From Lepidodermella squamata (lineage: Eukaryota; Gastrotricha): a stretch of 64,000 nt of DNA. The translations under genes and the position numbers were made by a program. Of this stretch, positions 44,235 through 55,459 are shown one piece after another. Location of the stretch: the NCBI GenBank assembly GCA_047495785.1, contig JBLDXI010000026.1, positions 434,001 to 498,000 on the forward strand, read 5' to 3'. Each line of letters opens with the position of its first letter. Within the stretch, counting starts at the first letter, position 1. The notes below the pieces were generated by a model that saw nothing but the letters and a program-made list of their open reading frames with translations, was not told the DNA's origin and made no database searches.

Positions 44235-45769
44235 TCATTCACTCTCTGAGGGGACTCCGTCGGGAAACCAAGAGCTAGCGCGAGCCTGTGCTTTTCTCAT
44301 AAATATCGGCCTATACGCTGCAGCTTGTTGCATGATGGCAATGGCTCGGTCGACGTGGTTCTCATTTTTCTGCGATGGATTTTGTCTTCCTAAACCAGCG
44401 TGCAACATGATGAGTGAGTTTTGCAAGACATGTGATTGTCGAACAGATGCCGGAATCGAAGATCCTGTGTATAAGACAATCAATCATTATAATGACATGT
44501 GGGCAGATGGGGGTCGATTTGGTATGCGTACCACTGAAAAACAGGTAGCACAGGAATACCGCCAACTCGGGCATTGTTGGTTGCCAGCCAGCCAACACGT
44601 GCGATAGCTGCATCGCCCACATGACGACAGGCTGAGAAAATTACAGACAAATACTTATTAGGATTCATGAATTTTCCCGACATACAGATCACTATGCAGT
44701 AAACAAAACACAAATAAAAATGTTCACCTCAAACTCCGGTAAAACGGTCAGAAATTGTGGCACGATAGCTTTGTTGATCGACATTGGATTTAACTCGCCG
44801 GGTTGGGACGGGAACGCAATCGCGATTAAAGGCCATCCTGTCGCAACAGTTTCTTCCAACGCGCTTTCTGAAATGGCGAAAGCTTCTGCAAGAGTAAAAT
44901 ATTAGGTATTTCGCCTTTATAAATAGTCGAAGCGTAAGTACCTTTCATGTAATGCGAAAATCTTACGCGGGCTTTGTTGTACATTCTGAAGTGATTAGTG
45001 GCGAATTCCTTTTCCAAATTGGTAGGGTCGTCGTAAGGAATATTCCGTGTTCGTAGGGGCAACTAAATTTTCAAAAAGGTGAATCGAAAGCTAAGAATTA
45101 AAACGCGATAAAAAACCGAATATAAGTCGTGCAGAAACGTGAGTCCAATCACTGAATTTTTAGTGGCTGTTTCAGCCAATGTCATGAGTTTGAGATCAGG
45201 ATTGCTTGGTATCGTTGAATTCAGTCTGTGATCAAGGAAGTTTGTCATAAAGGTTATGCGGCAATGTCAGTAAAATGGCTAACTCAGAATGGTTGATCCA
45301 CCCATTTCCACTAGCATCTTCTGAACCTTCTGAAGGCAAGGCGAGTTGCTTTCTGAAGCCTGACAAAGTCTATAGATTTCATTTTGATAAAATAACGAGA
45401 ACATCTACCATACTTGTTCCATGCTTGGCAGCGAAGCATTTTTCAAGCCGACAACGGGTACAACAACCACGCGTTTCTCCCGGTTTTATCTCACAGTTGA
45501 ATTTCCCAGTGACACATTGAAAGTCGTACCTTCGGCATGCTTGTCGAGCGAAAAATTTCTTAATAAATACGGGTAAATTATGGATAAAAGAAATTGTTAA
45601 GACGAAGTTTACCTGACAAGCATTACATTGCCTTGGATGGTATCGCTTTCTAGGCGGAACAACCTTCCCGCATATCTGCGAATGGGAATTATTTAATTAA
45701 TGAAGTCGAAAAAGGCAACGATTTTACATTGCAGTAGATGGCGCGTTTATGTTCTTGTCCATTTTCCAT
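44235..45769 (-). CDS. NR-I: nuclear-receptor-like transcription factor, 347 aa, with an apparent extra intron
   Basis: Exons (minus strand): 45728-45769, 45613-45675, 45414-45558, 45284-45359, 45117-45225, 44942-45062, 44728-44885, 44532-44631 and 44235-44464. Same plan as the array genes: C-N-I-C-GKVVPPRKRYHPRQ, C-N-A-C-Q, KFFARQACRRYDFQC, GCCTRCRLEKC, WAMQLSHVLAGWQPTMPE. Exon 4 is split: reading on without splicing meets a stop. Removing 58 nt (45226-45283, GTTAGC..CACAG) restores the frame exactly at NSTIPSNPDL. This is either a new intron or a frameshift that mimics one. It is about 5.3 kb from the end of the main array and in opposite orientation. Confidence 0.83.
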
Positions 45770-47075
45770 GCTTAGGCCTGAAATCATTCGAGTTTAATAT
45801 CGATGTTAGAAAGCAAAATGATTGAGCTATAGAAGGCATCATTTTTTTCATGACAAATGCATGGACGCTTTATTGATTTTTTCTGCATTAAGCAAAGCCT
45901 GTACATAATCGAGCGAGTAAAACGTTCGTACAGTAGATACGTTATTATTAAGTTATCGACATAAAAGTGACTTCTAAAGATAGTGATACTTTCGATCGTT
46001 AAATGTCGTCAAGTTTAAGCGACGCGATGGTGTTTTACGCTAGATCATTTGTGAGTGCTAGGCAAGGCTTATTCGATCAAATTACAGGATCACAACTGTA
46101 TAAGGCTCGCTGCATATCGTCAGCTGAGGCTTCAGACGGCGAAATAAATTACCCCCTCATTTCTTTGCAGTTTACAATTTCAAGAGGTCCTAATTCCGAT
46201 GCCACCAGGATTCTGAATAGCACCAGGAATGAGGCGATTCGGACAGGTGTGGGTCTATTAATATTAATGATACTTAAATATTAATTTCAAATATTGCAAA
46301 TGTGTTATGCTCAGTGGTCGAGTGGCCTCAGGTCATGCAATTTTTACGATAGGTGGGTCGTCTTTCCACCTAACTCCTTGCAAAATGTCATTGCCAATGG
46401 CCAGGTAGTTTTTGAGTAATTCTCATTCTTCTGCTTGCATGAACATTTGTCGAAAAGCCCCAATGACTCAAATGACCCCAAATGACGGTATTAAGTGACG
46501 TGGAGAGTTATGGACATGACTTTAAATACAATGTATGATACATGTTACGAGATTCAGCTCAAAGCATAACCCTATCACGTTCGGTAACTTCGATTTTTTT
46601 ATTGATAACTGAGAAAGGGTCCCAAATCAGCATTACTGTTGCAATGCTTATAATATAAATTTACTAATTGTTTCCATGCCAAGACCAAGACCACACTTTC
46701 TGACTGAATCTATGACCAAGTACAAGACCAAAATCCCACAAGCAGGTGTTTCGTTAAAGGCCGAAGACCAAGACTGATGATTTCAAATGCGCACGCAATT
46801 TCTACTATTTTCTATTTTGAGCATTTCCCCTGTGAAAGCCAGCAGCCAGCAGCCACCAATGATCAATTCTTTTAAAAGCTAAAAAGGCTAAATTTTTTAT
46901 ATATTTTAATTTTAGTCAGGATAGCATACACATTCACTTGTCAACATTCAGACTCAACAAGAACGTGTATAATTTATTAACTCCCTCATGAAAATAAGTG
47001 ATTACAATGATACATTTTGCCGATGGCGAGGCTTCTGCTTGTTGTTAGCCAACATCCTATTAGGCGCAATGCATT
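45770..47075. other. Intergenic stretch between NR-I and SSP2
   Basis: A 93-codon forward frame (46003-46284) shows no recognisable domain and no splice partner. A tRNA-like stretch near 46305-46380 does not fold canonically. Nothing else is supported. Confidence 0.4.
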
Positions 47076-47494
47076 TTACTGGCCTTTCATGATGTCTTTA
47101 GCGACCTGTTGCGCCCACAGGTAGAAGCCGACTTGGTTCTTGCAAATCGCCTCCGACTGCAGCTTAGCAATACACGTCTTTAGCCGCTTTTGGTAAGTGG
47201 ATTGGCGAACCTTCTCCAGCAATGTAGCCAAGTCTGAAACATCTGCATTTTCGATCATTCTAGCAACATTTTTCTCTAAGAAAAAAAAGCGAACCATTAA
47301 ATGAGTTTCCTACAACTTTGCTAAGACTTACCAAGATGATCGGACCGCTCTGCAGTTACCTTATGAGTGTCTATGCCTGTTCCTTTCAGGAGCGCTGCCA
47401 AATTAGCATGGGAGAAATGCTTACCGTCGGCCTTCGAGTCACATGTTGCTACCTTCAAAAACGCAAGAGCTAAAATCGCACAAGCAAGTTTCAT
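47076..47494 (-). CDS. SSP2: short secreted protein of the C-x9-C-x8-W family, 120 aa
   Basis: Exons 47332-47494 and 47076-47275, with a 56-bp phase-1 intron. The signal peptide is MKLACAILALAFLKVATC. The C-terminal exon carries NVARMIENADVSDLATLLEK, then Tyr, the pair of cysteines nine residues apart (IAKLQSEAI between them), and FYLWAQQVAKDIM. I chose the ATG at 47494 because the signal peptide begins there; an in-frame ATG at 47536 would add 14 polar residues. It is closest to the tandem neighbour SSP3 (NVA+LIE, SDLA, SEAIC). Function unknown. Confidence 0.8.
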
Positions 47495-47752
47495 TTTAGG
47501 CGATTTCGACAAGAATGAGCTGGCAACGTGCTGCAATATTGCATCGCGCGAGACGCCGAGTGGGTGAGCACTTCATAGGTGCCTCTTAGTGCATGGGTGT
47601 CTCTGGTTGTCTTTAAGACATACTTCAACAGCCGAACGAATCGATCAATAACATTTATTACTATGTGGGTGGAAAAATTTTCAAATTTTTATTCACATTG
47701 ATACGAGTCCTGGATTTCTTTGTTTATCGCTTTTGAATTGGCTATTTATGGA

Positions 47753-48131
47753 TTACTGCTGGTCATTTTTCATAATTTCTTTGGCCAAGTGGCTCATCCA
47801 CAGCTGAAAGCTGCCGCGGTTGTTTCGGCATATTGCTTCAGATTTAAGCGTTTCAATGCATTTCTTCAATCGGCGGTTGTAGGCAGCCACTTGAGCGCGG
47901 TTGAGGATGGATGCCAAATCAGACGTACTAGTTTTTTCTATCAGCTTTGCTACATTATGCTCTAGAATGTACAAATAATTTATTTGATGTTAGATTTGAA
48001 ATTAGAATCTTACCAAACTTCTGATGAGCTGGATTAGTTGATTTTACAATTTGATCCTTCGTTGGTGCACCCAATACAGATGCTATGAAGAGAAAGGCCG
48101 AAATAAGAATGATAACGCTGAGAGTAGCCAT
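47753..48131 (-). CDS. SSP3: short secreted protein of the C-x9-C-x9-W family, 108 aa
   Basis: Exons 48014-48131 and 47753-47961, with a 52-bp phase-1 intron at the same place as in SSP2. The signal peptide is MATLSVIILISAFLFIASVLG, with a likely cut before APTKDQ. The C-terminal exon reads NVAKLIEKTSTSDLASILN, then YNRRLKKC, nine residues, C, and FQLWMSHLAKEIM. It lies 258 bp upstream of SSP2 on the same strand, a tandem pair from recent duplication. Helical, one disulfide likely; function unknown. Confidence 0.8.
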
Positions 48132-49142
48132 TTATCAAAATTTAATTTACAATCCACGAGGTGTGGGTAAATGTGTAAGATTACTACCTACTTAAATGCA
48201 TTCAGCAGCGTGCGAGACTTCCGCAAGTACCGACGAACGTTTTCCTCTACTTCTCGGTTTTCATTTGAAGTGTTCCCCGCCCATTTTGGCAAATTCCTAT
48301 CGTGAAAAAGAACTCAACGTACCAAGTTATCGCTTTCAACAAAGACATGGCACATGGCTGCATACTGCGCTGTGTGCGGAGTAGGTTCCGGCATAATATT
48401 ATGTGCAGTAGCGAACTATGCTGTGATACTGATTGAAAGTTTTCACAATTTTCGTACGAGCAAGTTTCTGAGTTAATTGAGAGTTCACGACATCCGACGG
48501 CATGAATGAGGAGGAAATGAACAGTACGATAGCTGTGAGGGTTTTCGAAGTGCTAAGCGTTTGATCTGGTTTTATGAAACCTCTGAGCCTTAACTCTGTG
48601 ACTGAATTGATTGTCGAAATGCTTCAATATTTCGCCTTTACGGAGAAAATAAATCCGAAATTGACCAAAAAGCGTGGGATAAAACTTCAATCCGAGATCT
48701 GAGTCGTAGCGAAGTCCGAATTTTCCAACTACAGTTAGCAATAGTTAAGGAAACTCCACACATCACTGTGTCGACCGCGGTCGCGATGCTATTCAACAAA
48801 TTCGAAGAAAAAATTATGACGTATATCTAATTTATTAGCGCGCAGTCACTCCTTTTGTAGAAATTAACAGATAAAAAATGAAAAATAAGGCCTCTTTTCA
48901 CATGTCGTGTCTCACTTTGAGTATCATCTCAATGCGGCACTTTCTGCAGCAGGAACTGAAGTCAGCAGTTTTTTCAAAGAACGACCGCAGTGCAGCATAT
49001 TGACAAGTACTGGTCCGGTAGCATTTTTGACGCGCAGTGACCTGTGCAGCTTCAATTGAGGGCAAGTGTTACTTTTAGCAAGTTTCATAACACATTTTGC
49101 CTTCATGATAACACTTTTGGCTAAAAAAGCTTGAGATTTTAT
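48132..49142. other. Intergenic stretch between SSP3 and the 179-residue gene
   Basis: A 60-codon minus-strand frame (48924-49106) with a basic, Cys-containing product lies just beyond the polyadenylation signal of the next gene. It has no signal peptide or splice support, so it is left uncalled. Nothing else was recognised. Confidence 0.4.
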
Positions 49143-49732
49143 TCAAGCCCAATAGTTGTCATTCGTGCTAGTCGGTGCTAGGATAATCTTGTGTTCCGTA
49201 ACTTCATTCACGCGACCGAATGTTTCTTTCACCATGGTATGAGATGCATTGCTGAGAATGTGATTGAGCCTAGAGAGGCAATTAGCTGTCGTAGTCCAAA
49301 TGCCATCCAAACCTCCGTGGAATCCATCAACTGCAGCTGCGGATTCGCATATTATCCTCCTCCTTGAAGATCTTTAAATATTAAGATGGATAATGCTCAG
49401 GTTCTCACTCACCAGTGAAGATGGTTTTGCATGAGGTGGCATAAATTTGCACAAAGCATCATCTCGCGTAGAAAATGCGCCATCCTCTCGCTTTCATACG
49501 CAATCTTCCGCAGAGTCACGTCCATTCTGTCGAGAAACGGCGTTTTTCGCCGCGCCAGGTAGTTGGTGAATTGTGCGGCTGTTGAATCGGCGAGGTCTGC
49601 AATGGCTTGCCACGTTCTCCGGTCGCTCAGGTCAATGCCCTGGCCAGCCAATGAGTGGAGCAATTGTTTCGACGGCTTTATCAGCTGCCGTACGTCGTTA
49701 GGCTTCAAAACTTGTTGCGGCTTTCTGGACAT
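49143..49732 (-). CDS. Unrecognised two-exon protein, 179 aa
   Basis: Exons 49413-49732 and 49143-49362, joined by a 50-bp phase-2 intron (..NHLH-W-RRIICESAAAVDG). The product is mostly helical by eye, with DLSDRRTWQAIADLADSTAA near residue 34. There is no signal peptide, membrane span or motif that I know. Support: the second exon is open only in the spliced frame. A TATA-like box (49772-49779) sits 40-47 bp before the ATG, and the stop codon overlaps an AATAAA (TTGAATAAAA). The acceptor (TTCAAG) is weak, so the exact junction could shift. Confidence 0.6.
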
Positions 49733-49771
49733 GGTAAACGTTTAATCTATTCACACTCAAAAGGTACCAGA

Positions 49772-49779
49772 GCTTATAT
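49772..49779 (-). promoter_or_regulatory. Candidate TATA box of the 179-residue gene
   Basis: ATATAAGC on the minus strand about 40 bp before the start codon. The short distance implies a very short 5' leader. Confidence 0.45.
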
Positions 49780-50483
49780 TTGGCACGGTAGTCAAAGAAA
49801 ATTAGGGGTATAGTGAAATGTAGTAGGTGAAGCTTAGGTTTTCAATCCGAGGCGAGATTACCATTTTGAAAAAAACTCGTTAAAAGAGCTGAATTTGAGC
49901 TGCAAGTAATAAAGCCCCACGACAGCTTTTAGATTATGGGCTCAGAGGTATCTGCCCTTTTCCACTCGTAAAGTGTTAAATAGCTTTGATATTGGTATCG
50001 AAAATTGTTGTAGGACAGTAAAAGGCTTTTTAATCTTTTGCCTCTAATCTTTCTTCCCAATGAATTCCCAGATCTTTCTAAAAAAAAGAATCTGCGCCGG
50101 CAATAACTGCTAAGAAAACTAGCCTATGCACTGTGCGGAGATTGCATGTACTATAAATGAGAGTATATCCGAAGCTTTTTATCGGCTAAATCAAAAACAC
50201 TGTTGTTATAATGCTATTTGCAGTGTTTTATGCGCAGTGGTTATATGTATGTATGAGCGCGACTCTTCATATATACTGTGTGCGCTATCTTCTCCCGCGC
50301 TCCTCGGCCACATTCTATTTCTGTGCGATGTGCGCTAAGTAATTTGGACAGTGTGCGCCGGGCAATCCTTTTCATGCTCGCTTTCATCACGTACCACTGC
50401 AGTGTCTTCCCCACGCAGGATGGATAAAGAGCAAGTGGCTTGCGTGACATCAATGATGTCCCCCTTAAAAGACTTAGGTATTA
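49780..50483. other. Divergent intergenic region before Nep2
   Basis: Must hold the Nep2 promoter. A TATA-like run ('catatatact') occurs near 50266. No gene was recognised. Confidence 0.4.
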
Positions 50484-52751
50484 ATGTTACTGACACGAAT
50501 CTTGCCAGTATTGACATGGCTGAAGCTGGCCGCAAGTAGTGACGAGACATGCTGGTCGCAAGAATGCCTTCAGGCCGCGTTGGAAATCAAGCGGAATATG
50601 AATGAAACTGCTAGGCCTTGCGATGATTTCTATGAATATGCTTGTGGCGGGTTCGAAAAGTACCAGGAAATATCACCAGGCCGCGATAGCGTGACTCAAT
50701 TCGGACTGATAAAACAGCATTTATCAGCAAAATTACGTCGAATTCTCGAGATGACAGAAAGGATTCAAACTCGGAACTCCGTCAGCGATAAGCTGAAGCG
50801 GTTTTATACATCTTGCTTGAATGAAACTGGGAATGCAGGGTATTTCCTGAGAGAAATGACTTCGCTGATGGGCGGCTTGTATTTTGAGCGGATTTCTGAG
50901 TTGCCTCGAGATTGGTCATTTCGAAAAGTCTTGGTTAATTACGATAAATTTAGCGCCAGCCATTTGTTCACGCTAACAATAGGTCCGCATTTCGAGGACT
51001 CAAATTCTAACTCAATTCAGCTTCAGCAAGGCAGGTTACTACTTGGCATTTTCACAAAGGCTTATTACCGGAATAAAGACATCGATTCCGATCCTATTCT
51101 TCTCGCATTAAGGAGAAAGCTTTCGAAGTTTGCGACCCTTATAACCGGTGATCCATATGTTGATGAAAATGTTGTGAAAGAAGTTATTCAACTGGACCAG
51201 AAGCTAGCTTTGATTCACGAAGACAAGGCGAATTCGGTACGATATCGACTTTACTCTATTGATCAGCTCCGGTCGAATTTCAGCTTTATCAATTGGCCGT
51301 CTTACTTCAATGACCTACTCTCATTGCCTACTATGGAGAGAGAAGTGGATGGCAAAATAATTGTTCAGTCGGAACCATTCTTTCGCAAACTCACAAACTT
51401 ATTGAGGGTTTACTTGATGTCCCCGGATGGCAGAAGGACTGTTCAAAATTATCTGGTTTTTGGTATGATTTCCGAATATGCTGCTATTGCTGGTGGGGAG
51501 TTCCAAAAAGCTGAGGAAGAGTTTGATGCAATTTTTTCCGGGAAACAGGGCTCGGAAGAAAGATGGGAGATGTGTGTCTCTGAAATAGCTTCATCTCTCG
51601 GCTTTCCCCTCTCCTCACTGTATGCAGCAAACTACTTCTCAGAAATGGACAGCTTTAAAGCAAGTGAAATAATTACTGGGACGTTTCTTGCACTTCGAAG
51701 GCGATTGGAAGCTAATGGTTGGATGGATGACAGGACAAGGCGTTATGCAATTAAGAAGCTCAATATGATGTTTTATAAAGTTGGGTATCCCGATTGGGTG
51801 TTCAATGGAACTCAAGTCGAATCCCTCTATCAATCGCTGTCATTAGGCGATTCATTCTTAGCCAACAAAGTTGCTGCTTATCAGTTTCATCGTAAGAACA
51901 TGATTGCCGTAAGTTCAAGTCTCGTCCTTATTCGGTACTTAAAATTTTCCATCAGAAATTACGGGACATACATGACAAGTCCGAATGGATCAACTCCCCA
52001 CTCACTGTGATTTCCTATTACGATTTATCGTCAAATGGAGTCATTTTCCCTGCAGGCATGCTAGCGAAACCTATTTTCTACCCAGATGGCAAGATTCCTT
52101 CTGCTTTGAACTTCGGATCCCTAGGAAGTATCGCTGGACACGAGGTTAATATTTGCTTTTTCTAGGCTTTTCGCGATTCCTATCTTTAACTACATAGATC
52201 ACACATGGATTCGACAATATCGGTCGGTTGGTAAGCTTTCTCCGAATTTCTCTTGAAACTGATTAGATCTAGCTTGTTTATAGTTCGACAAGTTTGGTAA
52301 CGTGAAGTATTGGTGGTTTGAAGATCGGTCGGAAGAAGAATTCCTCACTAGGTCAAACTGTTTCGTGTCTAAATTTAATTCTTATGAAATCGACGGAGTA
52401 CGAGTGAAAGGGGAACAAACTCTGGCTGAAAACATTGCTGATGACGGCGGCGTGAAAATTGCGTATGACGCATTCAAAAATTACATGCAGGGTTCCGAGG
52501 CTCGAAACAAGTTCACCCGGCTACCGAGGTTGAATTTAACAAGCAATCAGCTATTTTTCATCGCTTGGGCTCAAACGTGGTGCTCAATCCGCCCACCTGC
52601 GTCGTCCAGACTAAGAATGGAAACCAGCTCCCATTCGCCGAATCGTTTTCGCGTCAACGGGCCCCTGGGCAACTCGGACGAATTCGCGTCAGCATTCAAC
52701 TGCCTACCTGACACTACCATGGGTTCCCAGGCTAAATGCATCATTTGGTAG
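50484..52751 (+). CDS. Nep2: neprilysin-like (M13) zinc metallopeptidase, secreted, 704 aa
   Basis: Exons: 50484-51908, 51956-52144, 52198-52230 and 52284-52751. The signal peptide MLLTRILPVLTWLKLAAS leads directly into the M13 N-domain (RPCDDFYEYACGGFE). The zinc site HEITH is split by an intron between Glu and Ile; the remaining ITHGFDNIGRL is a 33-nt exon of its own. The third ligand lies in AENIADDGG. Late motifs are FFIAWAQTWC, SSHSPNRFRVNGP and terminal C-I-I-W. The substrate-strand motif is VISYYDLSSNGVIFPAGML: the usual Asn-Ala of NAYY is Ile-Ser, so substrate handling may differ. It is about 200 bp upstream of Nep3 on the same strand. Confidence 0.94.
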
Positions 52752-52947
52752 ACATAATTTTTTACTTGGAAAAATACAATCTCTGACGTAAGCATAGATA
52801 AATAACTATTGTATTTATTTATCTATGGACGTAAGTCTTTGTTTCGTAATAAAAAGTCGTGACCTAAGCTGTTGAGCGAGGTCTGTTTTAACAAAAGAGG
52901 TGCAATGTACTCAAAACCAGCCTCAAAAAACGACTCAAATTTAGAAT

Positions 52948-55258
52948 ATGCGTCTTTTCTTAGCTTTCTCACTATTTTATAGTGCTGCTTCTGCTCCATT
53001 ATCGCTTGATGACCCAATCAGTCCGGCTAACCCATGCACGAAAAAAGAATGCATTCGAGCCGCCGGGTTGATAATCAATCAAATGGATTTCACTGCCGAC
53101 CCTTGCGAAGACTTTTTCCAGTACGCTTGCGGAGGTTTCATGCTGAGAGAAGCCATTCCAGCCGGCAGTTCCGTGGTGTACCCAGAGGCAAAAGTGACAA
53201 AGGTCATCCAGAAACAGCTGCGAGCAATGCTTGAGGCCCCGATTCAGCCTGCCAATGAATCTCTCAGTCGATCTAAAATTCGCCAGTACTACACATCCTG
53301 CATCGATTCAGATAGCATACTGGAAACCCAGCAAAGCCTGATGAAACAAGCCATCGAAACAATGGGCGGCTTGTATTTAACGGCCGACGCTCAAGTTCCC
53401 GCAAATTGGTCACTGGAATCAGCTCTACTCGATGATTTCGGCTTACTTTACTCATCGATATTCTCAGTTGATGTAACAATAAACGATCGAAATGCTTCTG
53501 AGAACATCTTGACGCTCTCAATGGGCTCTTTGGGCCTAGGATCTGGAACTCGCGATTACTACATCAACGCATCGATCTATGAAGATCGAATCTTGCGAGC
53601 TCTGTCGAAAAAGTACGAAAAAATCGCTGGTATCGTGCTTGAGGAAGCTCAAATCGACAGCACAATGCTGGAAGATGTGTTGGTTTTCGACAAAAAGCAT
53701 GCTGAGATCTCGCAACCCTTGACGGATTTCGCCGATCGGCTGAGATCCTTCAAATGGACCAATGTTAGCTCTTTCCAATCGAATTATGACTTCTTGAACT
53801 GGCATCGATTCTTGAATAGGCTGTTCACGACTGCCAACGTATTTGTCACTCCGACTGAAAAGATTTTGCTGATTGGAGAAAGGTACTTCGAAGGCTTGAC
53901 AAAATTGTTGAAAGAATACACCTCGACTAGTGAAGGCCGCCGAACAATTCAGAATTACATTGTTCTGAAAACAGTGGCAGATTTAGCTGATAATCTCGAA
54001 GGAGACTTCAAACTGATGAAAAATGAGTTCAACGAAGCATTCCTCGGCACCACCGAGTCAAAAGAGCGCTGGGAGGCATGTCTCAATGATCTTCGTGGGG
54101 ATTTAGGATTCCCCGTCGCTGCAATGTATGCCGAAAAATATTTTGCTGGTGCTAACGTTACGGCGAAACAGGTTTTTCTCACTAACATCATCAAAGAATT
54201 CAAGAGCAGAATCCAAGCTGCCACGTGGATGGACCGGCGGACGAAACAGAGGGCACTGGAGAAGTTCGACAACATGGTTTACAAAATTGGTTACCCTGAA
54301 TGGCTGTTCAATGAAACTTATCTATGGAACAAATACTCCAGTCTGAAAGTTGGGGAGAATTATTTGCAAAATCTATTCAGCTACGTTGATTATTCCAACA
54401 AGCGGCTGTTTAGGGTGAGTATTTGACATTGTGCCAGACAAAACCTAGCGCTTTAATGCAGAGCCTGAGGCGACAACCCGATCGGGCTGATTGGGCGATG
54501 CTTCCAATTGAAACCAATGCCTATTACGATATGATTTACAACTCAATTTACATTCCACTCGGGTATATTCAGCCTCCATTCTACTATCCAGAAAGGGGCC
54601 TGCCTATTGCCCTTAATTTTGGAGGCATTGGGGCAACTGCTGCTCACGAGGTTAGCCGGAATAAACTCATATCCCCTAAAGCGTAATGTCTCCACAAACA
54701 GGTCACGCATGGATTCGATGACGGTGGGCGCCAGGTAAAAAAAATAGGAAAAATGGAAACAATTGAATTGGATGATCAATGTTCTGAATACAGTATGACA
54801 GTTTCGGTAACCTTGTTGACTGGTGGGGCGACAACTCAGAAGAGCAGTTCGGCAACAGAACTCAGTGCTTCATCGAAAAATTTAGCGCTTACGAAGTCGA
54901 CGGGATGAAGATTGACGGAGCCCTAACTCTCAACGAAAACTTGGCTGATGATGGTAGTGTTAAACTGGCATATCAAGCTATGCAGAAGTATTTATCTACG
55001 GAAGAGGGGAAACGAGATCCCGGCCGACTCATCGGTCTCGATTTGAATTCAGAACAGTTGTTCTTTCTCAGTTACGCTCAGTCGTTTTGCGACTTGATGT
55101 TGCCCGGAGCGAAGAAGCTGCATATAGAGACGGATGTGCACGCTTTGAATCGTTTCCGAGTAATCGGCCCACTATCTAACTTTGAAGAGTTTGCCAAGGC
55201 CTTCCGGTGCTCGTCTGACGCTAAAATGAGTGCTAAAACAAAGTGTGACCTGTGGTGA
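52948..55258 (+). CDS. Nep3: neprilysin-like (M13) zinc metallopeptidase, secreted, 717 aa
   Basis: Exons: 52948-54414, 54462-54650, 54702-54734 and 54794-55258. The signal peptide MRLFLAFSLFYSAASAPLS is followed by the M13 N-domain (DPCEDFFQYACGGF). The motif ETNAYYDMIYNSIYIPLG is canonical at NAYY. HEVTH is split after HE; the 33-nt third exon encodes VTHGFDDGGRQ. The third zinc ligand is in NENLADDGS. The gene ends with FFLSYAQSFC, DVHALNRFRVIGP and C-D-L-W. The exon plan equals that of Nep2, so the pair arose by tandem duplication. All catalytic residues appear present. Confidence 0.95.
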
Positions 55259-55329
55259 GAATGCGATGTTAGATTAGTGTTTAATAAACTTCTAGGAAAA
55301 TTTGATTCTTTAAGTGGTGCTAATTTCCG

Positions 55330-55408
55330 CCTTGAAGAGCCCACGTCACACGTCTCTCTATGAATTAAGGATTTCGTGCCCCGGTCGAGCAACGTGGGCT
55401 TTTCAAGG
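55330..55408. repeat. Inverted repeat between Nep3 and SSP4
   Basis: CCTTGAAGAGCCCACGT (55330-55346) is inverted at 55392-55408 with one mismatch, separated by 45 bp. It lies between the Nep3 polyadenylation region and the SSP4 start. It could be a hairpin precursor, a regulatory foldback or a tiny element. Confidence 0.7.
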
Positions 55409-55459
55409 CTCGAATGCATTTAAGCAGTTTCTGAGTAAGCTTCATCAGAATTTGCAGCC

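Noticed and set aside
46003-46284. 93-codon open frame on the + strand
   Set aside because: No recognisable motif, no promoter and no homologous copy in the window.
46305-46380. tRNA-Ser/Leu-like stretch (TGGTCGAGTGG)
   Set aside because: The A-box resembles a tRNA, but the second arm has a nine-base loop without TTC and the acceptor strands do not pair. At most a decayed tRNA-derived repeat.
48924-49106. 60-codon minus-strand frame with Cys residues, next to the secreted genes
   Set aside because: No signal peptide and it does not share the C-x9-C-x8-W block; it lies just beyond the polyadenylation signal of the 179-residue gene.
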